Shown: positions 1 through 12,054 of the stretch, in pieces
Numbering within the stretch: the first letter of the stretch is position 1
Layout: each line of letters opens with the position of its first letter
Assembly: GCA_013399305.1 (NCBI GenBank)
Contig: VXAI01000013.1
Location: 4,790,255-4,854,254 of the forward strand
Source of the DNA: Rostratula benghalensis
Lineage: Eukaryota > Chordata > Aves > Charadriiformes > Rostratulidae
Length of the DNA stretch: 64,000 nt
Direction of reading: 5' to 3'
Translations under genes and position numbers: made by a program
Notes under the pieces: generated by a model
Seen by the model: only the letters and a program-made list of their open reading frames with translations
Database searches by the model: none
Told to the model about the DNA's origin: nothing

Positions 1-792
1 ACCAGGACCCATTGTTTTGGAGGTGGTGGGTCAGTTTTTTCATGTAATACTGTCTAAATAGAGAGAATGCTTCACTGAAAATAGAGAATCATATTTAGAT
101 GTTTCTTCAGAGTGAAGACCTATGCCCCGTAACCACTAAATTATGGGACATGAAGAGGAAGCTCACAGATTCTGTTAAAAATGCAAGACTCAAGGAGCCA
201 GTCAGCAAGCAGAAGGCCTCTGCAGGAGTCTGGATTCTGCTCACAGAACTGCTTCTATGCTTTGTCAACTATTGAATATAATTTACTTGAATATTTTTTT
301 GAGAACAGAGTCTAGAACTCCCTTCTATAAAGGCACTACTGATATCATGAAGCTACTATGCACCAGTACTGCTCACTGCTTATCTCTGCGGCCACTTAAC
401 TTCTGTATTGTAATTCAGCTCCAACAAAAGGTAGAGCAATCCCTTAACACACTACAGATTAGAGCAGGTGACTCTCCTGAGAAGAGTTTAGTTGAAATAC
501 CTTTAGCTGGTATGGATATAAATTCCCAGCCTTTCACACTGCACATATTTGGCTGTATCACCACTTTATTATGAAATATGCAGGGAGGTGCATCACCTTT
601 TCCAGAGTTACTTTTATTTCTGCTATATTTTTCACACACTCCATAAATTTTCACAAAGACAAAAGTGACTGTGTAATACTTAAACACTCATTTTTAAGTG
701 TTATTATTTTGGCTGCTTCTCTCTTGACGTAACATGCTATTTTGTAAAAACTCATTATTTACTGAATTGTTTTTTCATGTATGTTTTGTGAT
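1..792. other. Unassigned unique sequence
   Basis: No gene, RNA or repeat is recognised here. Two overlapping open frames on opposite strands (257-574 and 415-687, about 100 and 90 codons) have no recognisable motif and shadow one another, so I treat them as chance. The stretch is AT-rich and ordinary in look. Confidence 0.6.
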
Positions 793-846
793 TCACAGAA
801 TCACAGAATGGTAGGGGTTGGAAGGGACCTCTGGAGATCATCTAAG
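793..846 (-). repeat. CR1 LINE 3' tail fragment
   Basis: This is a 54-base remnant of the extreme 3' end of an avian CR1 retrotransposon, inserted so that its sense strand is the minus strand. On the + strand it opens with the tail octamer family ('attcacagaatcacagaa') and continues through 'ggttggaagggacctct' into 'gagatcatcta', the standard order at a CR1 3' end read in reverse. The element is truncated right after this block, as is usual because CR1 reverse transcription starts at the 3' end and often aborts. No coding sequence remains. Confidence 0.93.
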
Positions 847-1210
847 CCAAAATATTAATATTTGGAATCATATTTAGTAATCAAGATAATCAAATATAGT
901 GGTCAGAAGTTTGAGAAAACTTGCTTTGGTGTAGTACCTCAACTGATGCTATGCTTGACCAGAGCCATCTGTCACACTATTAATGCTTCAATTAATTTCT
1001 AATATTAAAATGTGATGGATTTCATTTGGAAATTTTACCGTGTCATTCCTGATATGGAAGTTGGTATAAATGTTTCTATTAGAAGTTAATTTAATTTGCA
1101 TCATATAAAATTGTTGTTACAATGCTACATGACAAACTGAAACAACTAAGAAAGGAGTTTTGTGTAGTGTGAGGTCTACAAGGTTAAAGTTCTGGAGAAG
1201 CATTTTTAAA
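847..1210. other. Unassigned AT-rich sequence
   Basis: This lies between the CR1 tail and the microsatellite and is AT-rich with several TTAAT-type words. I see no gene, repeat family or structured element in it. Confidence 0.6.
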
Positions 1211-1216
1211 CATAGA

Positions 1217-1238
1217 TTTTATTTATTTATTTATTTAT
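1217..1238. repeat. (TTTA)n microsatellite, cut by a gap
   Basis: There are about five uninterrupted copies of TTTA ending exactly where the N run starts. The true array length is unknown because the right side is missing, and array instability is a likely reason for the assembly break. Confidence 0.9.
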
Positions 1239-1288
1239 NNNNNNNNNNNNNNNNNNNNNNNNNNNNNNNNNNNNNNNNNNNNNNNNNN
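1239..1288. other. Assembly gap of 50 N
   Basis: Fifty consecutive N residues. A round-number gap usually means two contigs joined with a placeholder of unknown size, so distances across this point should not be trusted. Confidence 0.97.
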
Positions 1289-3433
1289 CTGGTTTACTGA
1301 TGTGTTCCACACGCTTGCCTAGCTGAATGCTAGAACATTACATTTCAAACCAGGCTCCTCCTGACCCCTGCGACTTACAGGACTTCTATGAGTTGTCCTA
1401 GCCCCTAGTATAAATACGCAAACTGACTGAAACTTTCCAGTTCAGAAGCACTTCCACTAAGCTCCAACAAGAGCTCAAGTTCTGAGTATGGTCTGGACTG
1501 TGCCAACATCACCAGAGCTTCACTTTTCATTTCCTACTTCCAAATACCCTGTTTGTCTGCCATGACCACACCAACAATGCAAAGCAAACCTCAGATACGA
1601 CTCTTCAAAGGTCAGGTGGTAAGTCATCAGTTAAAGCATAATATAACAGAAAACATGACTTTGCATGTGCTTGAAGTGATTTGTACATTAGAGTGTCTTT
1701 TTCAGTGGAATTCTGTAATGTACCGATCTATAATATGAGTGTTTCTGAGCATAAGAAACAAAACAGAACAAACAAAGAAATGGGCCCTTTACGAGAAGAC
1801 AATGTTGGAGCTGTACTATGCAGAGAATCAGATGTCCATGAGAATATTTGACTTCTGTGCTAAGCAGTTTGTGAGATATTTGTTATGCGAGTAAATTGTA
1901 CATTTTCATTTCTTACTATTATTGTTATGGAACCCAGGTCATTATCCATTCTTTGTAGCACTGCTGTAGCAGATACATATGAAAGTCAGTGACCTACCTA
2001 ATCCACCCACAGGATCTAAGATATCACTCCCACTTTCAGAACAGCGTGTTTTAGAAATACTATTGCACTTTGTCATTTTATCATCATAGCTTCTTAAAGG
2101 GAGACTTATGTCAGACTTTTATGAATCTCTATGAATCTGCTCTGGTGAATTAGCAATTGGTGTGGTTCCCCATGGACATTAAAAGTAGCAAAATGTACTT
2201 ACTATCTTGGCAAACAAGCCTGGCATTTTGTAGAATGCAGCCTTCAAAATCTATGCGTCCTCAGTGCAATTTTTTTAAGAGTTAATTTATGCATTTTATG
2301 TTGGTTTTGTGCTTGATGTTCCACAGAATAGACATACTATCGCCAGAAGTAGTTTTTTTAAACAGTGGTGTAACAAATCATTGGAAGAAGCTAAAAAGGA
2401 ATATTGTAACTTCTCCATAACTTTCACTCTTTAAGTGTAATTCTAAACTGTAATACACAGTCTTTCAACAACTTTATATAGGCAGATAGATATAAAAATA
2501 TACACACAGTAGTAATATTATATGTAATATAATATGCAGTATTATATTTATCGAGATTTTTTTTCTGGAAGTGTTGCTTTCCTTTGCTTTCTTATTTTTT
2601 CTTAGAAGTAATATTTCACAGATTTTGTGACTTGACTTTCTGGGTTTCTCATATTTTGAGGAGGAAAGAAAGGAATAAAACCCACTGGTTGAAAAAACTT
2701 TCTTTGACAGACTGTTGTTGCTCACCTTGCTCAAATCATTGGTTCAAATTCCTTGGACTTTTTAAGCAGAGTGTAAGAGCTAGCAGCAGTGTCCTTTTAG
2801 ATTTTTAATGCGTGAAGCTTTTCTGAAAGATCTGGGCTCATGTTTACTGCTTCCCATGCAAGCTATCAAGTTTATCTAAAAAAAGAGAGTAACAAAGGTT
2901 TGTGCTACTTCCACATTAATCAAGTACTATTGTAAAGATGGAGACAATTGACAGGATCGGTTCACTGGTTTAAGAAAGGTTCAGTTAGATTCAGCATCAT
3001 ATCACCTAGTTGCTATTAAACCCTGCTGGAACCAGTATTTATGTGTATCCAACTGACATGATGCTGAACTCAATTTGCTTTTTATTTGTTTTACAAAACC
3101 ACTCTAGCAGACTGTGTACAAGTCTGGATATAACAACATTATTGAGAAACATGAAGAGAAAAAATTTACATACCTATAAGTGGAATTACCTTCTGTTTAT
3201 AGATGCAACAGTAAAGATTGGAAACATTTGGTTTTGCCTCAGTCTTGTTAATTGGGAGTGATAATGGCCAAAACCTTTTCCTGTCTTTAGAAATCTGTGA
3301 ATAAACTTTATTCCTGGTAAGCACATGTCCTGCCCTTGCACTTCCGTTGTATATTTTTAAAAAAATCCATTCATCCTGTCTTCATCTGATGTTTATGATC
3401 TTGCTACTTACTTTACATGTAGGCTCTATGGAT
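1289..3433. other. Unassigned sequence with an AT-rich pocket
   Basis: No gene is supported. A pocket at about 2490-2560 is almost pure A/T with TAATATTATAT-type words, and the opposite-strand open frames over it (2474-2734 and 2584-2808) look like a by-product of that composition. An open frame at 3010-3261 (83 codons) has no recognisable motif. No known repeat family is seen. Confidence 0.55.
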
Positions 3434-3473
3434 GAAATCACAGAATCATTTAGGTTGGAAAAGACCTTTAAGA
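3434..3473 (-). repeat. CR1-type 3' tail, 40 bases
   Basis: The + strand reads 'cacagaatcatttaggttgg' followed by an 'aaaagacctttaag' block. This is the reverse complement of the end of a CR1 subfamily that carries the 'aacctaaatgattctgtg' tail. It differs from the tail at 793-846 in the central bases, so it comes from a different subfamily. In the sense direction the sequence just upstream (higher coordinates) is not CR1 as I know it, so the CR1 portion stops after only about 40 bases. Confidence 0.8.
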
Positions 3474-3720
3474 GGTGTGGCAGATGTGTCATGGAAATAA
3501 CAGAGTGCCTGTAACAGAGGACAGAGTTGCCCAAGCACAGATCCCCTGTGCCAGAGGAGATGCTGTAGGGTGCCCTGTAATCTTCCAGCCACCACCCCAG
3601 GAGTGTGGGAATCTCCCCTAGACCCATTGTCCTACTGCAATCCCCACCACCTTTGAACATTAAGGCTGACACTAGGTGTCTCTCCACAGACTACAGACTC
3701 CACCCTTATTGAGCAGTGAG
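3474..3720. other. GC-richer body next to a CR1-type tail, unassigned
   Basis: About 245 bases, visibly richer in G and C than either flank, abut the CR1-type tail. A 101-codon open frame on the minus strand (3382-3687) covers most of it and runs into the tail. I do not recognise the peptide, and it has no obvious domain, signal or low-complexity bias. It could be unique sequence into which a very short CR1 inserted, or the body of a non-autonomous element that borrowed a CR1 tail. I saw no clear RNA polymerase III A or B box. Confidence 0.35.
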
Positions 3721-5584
3721 GAGCATTGGGGAGCAGAATTTATATATCATTTGCTCTATGTATATGTCTTCTGCACATCTCTGTGAGGCCACCATTGAAT
3801 TTAGTGGAGTTTACATACCTATGCAGCAGAACAGAATTTGTTTCACTGCATTAAAATCAGTGTACACTGTAAATCCCCAGGAGCTCTTTGGCACAGCTTG
3901 TGAAGGTGTATGTCTCAGAGAATTGCTTCACATCTGTGTCAAGGCTTCTGACTCAGAAAACTTTGTATAATCACAAGACAGTATAAATTTCAAATAAAAC
4001 AATACATTCTGTTTCTGGAGGTTTTCTTACTTAAATCCCGTTTGTGATCGCAACTTTACAGGTCAGCAACCTTGATATGCCTTTGAAAGTTTTCTGAAAA
4101 CTCTTGGCCAGTGAAAACTTTATTGAGTCATTTTTACATTCATCTTTTTTCTTAATGTCTTCCCTATTCCAGATGCTCTGTGGTGTCCAGTTCTGTGTTT
4201 CAAAAGAGGACCAGAGAGACTGATGATGCAATCAGGCCTATAGATAATGATATTCTTGGTAAACTCTAGATGAGCTTCTGCTGCAGATAGGAGTAGGTGG
4301 GACAACTCTCAAAATGGCCCCAAAAGCTGACATGGAGATGCCTTCCAAGGTGAAAAGAATAGGTGACACAGTTGTATTCACAGCTCTAAACATCATCAGG
4401 AAAAGCAGATAATGTTCCCTCAGAGACTGTCTATGGAGACATTCAGGAAAGTTCAGAAAGATTAACTAGAGCTATAAAGTCTCATAAGTAGAATACAGAA
4501 ATTAAGGGCAGAGTGAGCTGAAAGAGCATATGGAGGGGAGCAGGAGATGTGGCTTCTATTTCTGCCTCCGGCACTGACCTTCTGCATGACTACCATGATT
4601 GGCTGTTGTTACTCTTCTTCTCTCAGCTGAAAGGTAATAAGGATATTTTCCTAGTCTGAAAACAGTTTGCGATCCATCTAATATTATTATTAAGTTATTG
4701 TTTTATGGGTGCTGTTATTCAGAAATGGTTATGCTTTGGAACCTTGACAAGATGTTCCTGTGTCATACAAGGCAGGAAGGACAGGATACTGAAGGCCATC
4801 ATCTTTCTGAAGGAGGTGTTTACTTCGGAGTTTATTGTCTGGATTCCTTTTATAGGTGATGGAGACTACTGTACCTCAGTTCATCTTCCCTGAAAGTAGA
4901 TGCCCTAAAAGCATCACATCAATCATGTTCTAAAATGTTTTTTTTTTCTTTCTATTGACTTTAAAGAGCACCTAGAATGACCAGCTCACAGCTGCCATTG
5001 GATGTTAGGTGAAATGAATCCTTTGTTCTGAATTAACTTTCTGAGCATGCTAAGATACTGTCACTTCACATAGCACCAAAATTCATCTGTTTTCATTGAA
5101 AATTTTGCTACCCTCTCTATTAACTCCCTAATTCTGTCCAAAAAATGAGAGGAAAGCATGGGTAATTGTTCATCTTAACCATTTTAAAGTTGAGCAATGT
5201 ATGCCTTTTGATATTTGTTTAATTATGTGATCAACGTATTCTTCTTTCTAACCTCCACACAAATATATTGGGTTACTCACTGTGATAGATTTCCATGTTT
5301 TGCTTATTCTTAAACCCAGGTAATGGTGGATTATTTAGACATTAGATGTAATATGGATAGAGTATCAGGGAAAAAAAAAAAGTATTTCCTATTTCTTCTT
5401 CAGCTTGATTGGACACTGGTGAAATGGATTGATAAAAAGTACTGCACCATCACCATACTAAGGAGATGGTGTTTTAAATGATAGTACATATCATTATGAT
5501 GTTGACAATGCTGGTTGTGAAGAGGTACTTTCAAAACTATCAAATCTCACAGTGCTGGAAGGGGGAAAATACACCTTCTTACAG
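3721..5584. other. Unassigned unique sequence
   Basis: No gene or repeat family is recognised. Open frames of 60-84 codons (for example 3716-3970 + and 4031-4231 -) have no motif and are of a length expected by chance. A run of A residues lies at about 5371-5381. Confidence 0.55.
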
Positions 5585-5604
5585 TGAACCATGGACAGGT
5601 AAGT
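5585..5604 (+). other. Perfect splice-donor consensus after a Kozak-like ATG
   Basis: The sequence reads 'gaaccatggacag' then 'gtaagt', with the exon/intron boundary at 5598/5599. The donor matches the vertebrate consensus CAG|GTAAGT at every base, and the ATG at 5591 sits in a good Kozak context. This is what one would expect at the end of a first exon, but such words also occur by chance in 64 kb, and no coding potential upstream supports it. Confidence 0.25.
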
Positions 5605-6099
5605 TATTTTACTCTCTGTAGTCTTTTTTCTTCATGCTCTCATAGCATCTGCCTGAAGGTTGTTAGCAATGCTTTTCACTGCAGTGGAGGGCTCGTGGTC
5701 ACATATCTGCAAACATATGTTTTCCCCTAATGGCTGGGTGCCTTTACTCCCTTCTGCTAATATCTCAAATCTCAACTTCCAATGGAAAACAGAGGCTCCT
5801 ACTATGCATTTTATCTACAGCTTTTATGTGTTGTTTCCTTACTGGAAAGAGTTAGAGATGTTACCAGTGGTGGATGCCAGTTTCTACGCTGTACAATTAG
5901 GTAATCTGTAAAAGCAGGGGAGTCCCCTCAGAACTGCTAAAAGGTGGGGGGTTTATGCTCTGTGGTTCGTCAGATTCTGATATTTATGCCACTAGTGCAA
6001 ATCCAGTAGCGTTTTTTTCTGCTGTTTGAAATGAGGTCATAGAGCTGACTTGCTTTGTTGGTTTTGGTGTCATCTTTCTTTTTATAGATACTGAGATGT
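5605..6099. other. Unassigned sequence
   Basis: Nothing recognisable. An 83-codon open frame at 5660-5911 has no known motif. Confidence 0.5.
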
Positions 6100-6560
6100 A
6101 ATAGTTTTTAAAGAGAGCAGTAATAGTGCATTTGCAGCATATGCTAATGAAAGGTTGCATTGCAGAGGTTCAGAAGCATGAAAAGAGCAAAACCAGCGGC
6201 CAAACTCTCCAAAGAGACAAGGCTAGCTAAAACTGTGAGTTCCTCTCATTGCAGTATCTTGCCAACAAGTCACAGATGTACAACACATGAGCAAGTGCAA
6301 AAGTGATTACGAGGGTTATAATGGCAGCCCTGAATCCATAGTGCATAATGTATTCATCCCAAGGTGCATTTGTGCATCTGTTAAGGTATTTTTACTAGTA
6401 GAGTAAGAGCTTTTAAAACCATTTTCTGAACTGTTTAGCTCATTTGCAGTGTTTAATTGATATTTTATATTTTTGTCCTTATTACTTTCTGACATTAAGC
6501 CATGACATAATGCAGGAATATATTATAGTGACAGTTGTTCCAGCTTCCGCTTATGATTCA
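6100..6560. other. Candidate conserved noncoding element
   Basis: This stretch has no repeat-family signature, no homopolymer runs and no long open frame, but it is dense in homeodomain/POU-like words: 'gcatatgctaatg' near 6140, 'agtgcataatgtattcat' near 6340, and 'tttaattgatattttat' near 6450. That texture resembles vertebrate developmental enhancers. The call is made from word content alone and has no alignment behind it. Confidence 0.2.
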
Positions 6561-6595
6561 TCCCTTTGAGCTCTGTCATCATTTTTGCATATTTC

Positions 6596-6620
6596 TTTGT
6601 CCCCTCTTCTGCTTTTGCAG
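6596..6620 (+). other. Strong splice-acceptor-like tract
   Basis: A pyrimidine-rich tract ends in 'cttctgcttttgcag' with the AG at 6619-6620. Its quality is high for a vertebrate 3' splice site. It lies about 1.0 kb downstream of the perfect donor at 5599, in the same orientation, and about 115 bases upstream of an AATAAA signal. Confidence 0.3.
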
Positions 6621-6735
6621 AGTCCCTGCGACACTAAGTTGGCCCTAGCCAGGCACAGCAGCGGTGTCTGAGTCTGGGCTTGTTTCCCTAGAGGCTCCTA
6701 TAAGCCAGAACGTGGCCTTAGGTCCTTTACTGAGA

Positions 6736-6741
6736 AATAAA
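6736..6741 (+). terminator. AATAAA polyadenylation-signal word
   Basis: A canonical AATAAA is followed by 'gtaatttctgttcatttct', a T/GT-rich stretch of the kind found downstream of real cleavage sites. With the acceptor-like tract at 6596-6620 it would define a terminal exon of about 130-140 bases. AATAAA is common by chance in AT-rich DNA, so this only matters if RNA evidence exists. Confidence 0.25.
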
Positions 6742-6769
6742 GTAATTTCTGTTCATTTCTGTTCTTCCT

Positions 6770-9700
6770 CTTGCCATACAAGCAACATTCTGCTCCGATT
6801 CGTATTTGGTCTCTCTGACACTTGAGTAACACCCCAGCAATTATGCACTGAGCTTATTTCTTCCCTTACCAATGTTATACAAAATAAAAACTGAGATTAA
6901 TCTTGATCTACAGCAGTGGGAGTGAGAAGAGATTCTGGCCCAGTGATCCATTTCCACCTTCCCCTATCTAGGTGCTGTTCATGCTGATTTAAATGACAGC
7001 TGAAGCTGGTTTTTTGCCTTCTGAATTCTAATTACTTTTCCAACTCACCACGTCTCCCTGCTGTATTTACAGAGAACACCAAGGCCTACTTGCTGTCTTT
7101 GGTCTTTGAAATTAAATTTTTATTTGTGTTTGGTTTTTAATATATATAAATACAAAAAAAACCCTCCCAATTTGTCACACACTGCATACATCCATTTACA
7201 CCAATGAGACACAAGAATAAAATGAACAGGAAAAGCTGAGTTATTAGAGTGACACTTGTTTGGTTTCAGTATAAGGTACACCATATATGGTAGGAGTTAG
7301 TGGAGATCCTCTCAGCATGATTAAGTAATTTGTAAATAAGGTAAAAAATAAACCTGTATAATTCTCCATTTGTCATCTCCCTGAGCTGTTCCATCCCACA
7401 GCAGTGATATCACCAGCACAAAACTCCCCAGACAGATCTTTATCCTGACCAGAACGATGCTCTCTGAGCTTGTTTGTAACCCCATGTTTCAGTCTCCTCT
7501 GAGGTACAGCTTTTTTTCCCCTAGTCAATGTAGATTATATTCACTGTTTCACACCTCTCAGCTTTATGAATTATTCCCCTGAAAAATAACTCTAACAGAT
7601 ATGTCAGCTGTGATTTATTCTGTATGATATTACAACAAATTGCTTTCATGAGCTGATACTTTGTCAGACATTTTGTGGCCTCCAGGCCCAAATCTCTATG
7701 TGTAAAGTGGGCACCACTGAATTCGCTACTGATCAGCACATGAGTAAAACCAGCACCTTTGAAAACAAAACAAGATCTTAAGCTGACTTTTTGAAAGGTG
7801 ATAAGTGATTTGGCGATTACAACTTGAGGGTGCATGAAATGGAACTTAAAGGAGTCATGGTATGACAAAGGGCATAAAGCCAAGTGTGGATTTATTTGGT
7901 GGACTGAGGAAAGTTTAATTGTCGATCATTTAAATTATCCAGTGAAGGATATGGTCCCATAACAGATACTGATGGACATAACTGAAAAATCCCACTGCTG
8001 TTCCTGAGATTCCTTAAGATTACAGAGCCCCCACCTCTGCTCCTTTTCCATCGTGAAAATTCTGTCTGGCCTTGACAAGAGCAGGTTTGCACTTTGGCAA
8101 AAGCTGCTTTGAGCTATTTGAGTCTAATTTACCTCTTTTTATTCCATGGTGTTGGAGGGCTAATGAGTGCTTGGAGATCTCGATAAAGCACCACACTTAC
8201 ATAAAAACTTACATAAAATGATGGATTGCTTGATTGATAAATTAATTAGTACCTAATAGCCAGAGAAGTTGTGGAGAGTTATGCAGGCTGGAAGAGACCA
8301 GTTTAATGTTAAACGCAAGACAGAAGGATGAGGTGCAGTAACAGTTTATGGGATCAAATGTACTGTGGTAAACAAGAATGGAGAGCAGAAAGAAAGGTGG
8401 ATGAATGTCAAACACATATCTGAAAAAATTAGATTCAAACAAAATATTTTCCTGAGGCTCTGAAATGTGCAATCTATAAAAAAGGCACAGAATTTGCAGT
8501 TCCTTTTGGTGTCTAGAGGCTTTGGATCTCAATGCAAAGAAGACCCACTCACCTGGTGGACTGTGCAGATGCAGCTCTGACAGTCCCTATAGAGGGTGCC
8601 TTCAAGCTTGTTGTGTGATGAGGTGAGGTATTTGCATTGGATGTGTGGATGGAAGGACACACCTTCAGAGCAACCTGTCTGGTCTTCATTGCTACTCAGT
8701 TAACACAAGGAGGGGGGGTACGTATGCAGGGAGAAGTATAGGAGTTAGTGCAATGACAGAAGATTCCCTTAGCCTTCCTCTTAAGTTTGTTTCTCACTGG
8801 AAGCCCTTAGCTGCCAGCATGAATATTAAGATTGCCCGTACAAGTCTGAAACCTACATAAGGCAATTACATGTTATTTCTGTTTTATAGAGTGGGGGTCA
8901 GATTCAATCAGGTTATTGTTACCTTTAGAAACCTGCATTTCATACCAAAAAGTTACTGGGCAAAACAGAGGAAAAAAAATCAAATTGTTCCTTAAATATC
9001 TTGAAATAGTTAGTCATTAATATCTGTCTTATGCTTAGTCTTTATCATTGTTTAATTGACTGTCTCAGGTCCCAAGTCATAGAACATTTTTAAAGGAAAT
9101 TCACAATTCTACCCCTCATCATATCTTTATATAATAAACAGTAACCTTATTTTCTCAAATACTGTTCTATTAAAATACAGTGAATAACCTGAATAACCTC
9201 TCTGTGAACCCTGATCCTTATTATCTTGCAATTTCAGTTGCTGCAGTGTACTCCTCCTATTATCTCTGTGACTAACAGCCTTTTCCTTTGAAACCTGCTC
9301 AGTTGCTGCTCTCTGTGTAACCCTTTATTCCAGCAGAAAATGCCTCAGTCCCCTACCATTTGCACAAATGACATACAGCTGCTGTCCACATGCTGCCTGT
9401 ACGGTGACCGAAGGGCAAGTGTGGTCCCCCCTGCTCCAGCCACCAGGTCCGGAGTGCTCTCCCAAGCCCCACGGCCTTTCTCAGTTCCACAACTGGGAAG
9501 TGGAGAACACGGCAGAGGGTGTTGGCAAAGCACCTCACTAATTTTACACCACCACCATCTCTCCCATAATGCTAGAAAATTGTTTTAGGAAAAAAACCCC
9601 ACAACATTGCCAGAAGAGATTTCGTGGTAAAGGACAGGCAGAATCTTATCCATCCATCAAGGCAACTTGGAGGGGTTATTTCTCAGTAAGCTAACACTCT

Positions 9701-12054
9701 CGCTCTGTGGGAATGTGTCTGTGCTTGCATAGTTTTACACCTATTTTCTGCTATCCTTTTACGCCTTTTTCTTCCCAAAGCTTTGTTCTGGGACATCTCT
9801 AGAGAATCTTTTCCATCTTTTCTCCCTGGAATATTTAAGTCAATGTCCACTAGTCTACTATATGCCACCATTTATCATGAGGAGTATCTTTCCTCCTGCA
9901 TCTCTTGATCAAAATAACAAAAAATAGATGGAATGAAAAGTGTGAAGGCCCAGAGTGACAGCTGAAGTCAAGTTAATTCCATTGTTTCAAAACACAAGAA
10001 AAGAGATGTGCCAAGTCCCAGTAAGGTTATTTTGATGGGTGCTGGTGGAGAACAACAGACTGATGTTAATAGGTGGAAACAAATCCTATATCTTGAAGCT
10101 CATTTTGCTTTAAGCGGGAGCTGAGGAATTGGACCCATTCTCTCTATGCAGCTTTCATGAGTCTGGAATTGGCACAGCCTCAAGCTCCACTTCGAGTCCC
10201 AAAACAAGATTTTGAAAGCAACATAGCCTTTTGGTTTTTCATCGTCAAGGAGACTGGGCCATTTCAAGGCCCATTCCATAATAAATTACTACTAACTGCC
10301 AGCTGTTAACAAACTCAACATTGTCTCCCTTCTGTATAAACAGCTGTGTTACAAGAACGAAAGAAAAAGGGAGAGAGGAAAGGGCTTGTTACAGCCCCAT
10401 GGTGCCAGTGAACTTTGTGTGCTCTGATTTGTGAAGAATTCAGTGATTGTGTTTTAACAGAACATGAAAGTAGTGGAATAGGAAAGTGAGCAAGCATTAG
10501 ATGACCCTTGATATTTATATGATTTCTTGCTGCATAGCAGAACATGGCCACTGAGCTGTTCAGAAAAAAACTCCTTGCAACCCCAAAGAATTTATAGTCT
10601 ATGGCAGAGTGAACTCATTTTTCCTTTTAATACTCAGTTTACAAGTTTGATAATGAAGCTTCTGGGAACAGTATCAATACAAACCCTATACACAATACTC
10701 CTAGTGAAACTCTGCAGTAACAATCCATCAACATACCAGAGGACAAAGAAAAAATGTTGACTAATTCACCTGTATACTTCAGTAACTCAGAATTGTTCAG
10801 TTCTAATGCAGCAGTTGGTTGCCAGGTCAATCTGGTAATAGTCATTGTGACAAAATACATTTACATATGTGCATCAGTGAACAAATTTAATGATGCTGGA
10901 TAGCACAGTAATAAGAAGTTGTGCAAAATGTTTTGCTAGAGACTGCAATCATTTGAGCTGGGGATAACATATGAAAAGAAAAAAGAATATGGAAATTAGG
11001 CATAAAAAAAGGGTTTGAAAACACAAGCCTCTTTTGTGCCACTAGAAATGTACTCTGCTGGCAAATCCAGACAAAAAGCAAAGTATTTTGAGGCACTGTC
11101 AAGGGTTTGTTAAAATATGGCTGGACACTGAAGCAAAGCCAATTTACACAGTACCAGTTGGCAAGCACGGGGGTGTTTATTCTGCTTGATAAGCATCTCC
11201 TTAGTAACTCTATGAGTCAATAAATTGGGTTGATGAGCAGCATGTGGAGGGAAAAAACTTGAGTGCAATAATGGAGAATGTTAACCAAACGTTAGGGATA
11301 GTAAATTGAAATCAAGGCTGCAGAGGTTGCTGTTTGGTTGCAAGGGGGTTCAGGGTAAATGCATGAAAGGTGAATAACAAGAAGTATGCAAGGGAAGATA
11401 ATGGGCCAAATTAGCCTGCAGCTCACATTCATGCTTATTTCCCTCTGCTTCCTCAAGTTACATCCTGAATCGATTTTCCCTGTTTGACAGTCCTTTATTT
11501 GAATTGCTGTTGACTTGGTGACAATAATTGTGAGGGGTACATAGGGGAAAACCAGGTCTTTCTTCAGGTGGGATACATCTGACCTGTAGGAAAGCTAACG
11601 TTTGTAATTGTAGCTTAAAGGACTTTACATCCTAAGTGTAGCTTGATTGTTCTCCCCCAGAACTGCCTTTTGACTTGATTTGATTTGATGCCATTTACAA
11701 ATGACAGACAAAAGATGAGTAAAATAAAGAGTAATCAATGGAAATCCCCATTTCTGAGATGAAGTTGCATAGGGATCCCTAACACTACCAGGGCAGACCT
11801 GCATTGTTGTTCAAAAATCCATAAAAACCTTGATTCTTGTTATGTATCTCCCCTTTCCCAGCCCTTTACTTCTAGGCTAGACTCTCTGGAAATTTCAGAT
11901 GGGGTAACACTGCCTGAAATGATCAGCAATAGTAATAGCACAGAGAATGGAATTTTAAATTCCAGCCATATATTTAATAATCTCCATTGCTGTCTAAAGG
12001 AGCCAAGCATATTTAAAATCAAATGCCGAAGGCCTAATGCATAAGATGAATAGT
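6770..12054. other. Long unassigned unique stretch
   Basis: More than 5 kb without a recognisable gene or repeat. The longest open frame is 120 codons on the minus strand (7521-7883), with no recognisable family or motif. Local GC-richer spots at about 9340-9560 carry three overlapping open frames on both strands (for example 9340-9588 +), which shadow one another. A run of G's sits near 8711-8718, and a GTAAG donor-like word follows 'cttcag' just beyond this interval near 12376. I found nothing to build on. Confidence 0.5.

Noticed and set aside
257..687. Pair of overlapping open frames of about 100 codons on opposite strands
   Set aside because: No motif, mutual shadows, and length expected by chance in AT-rich noncoding DNA.
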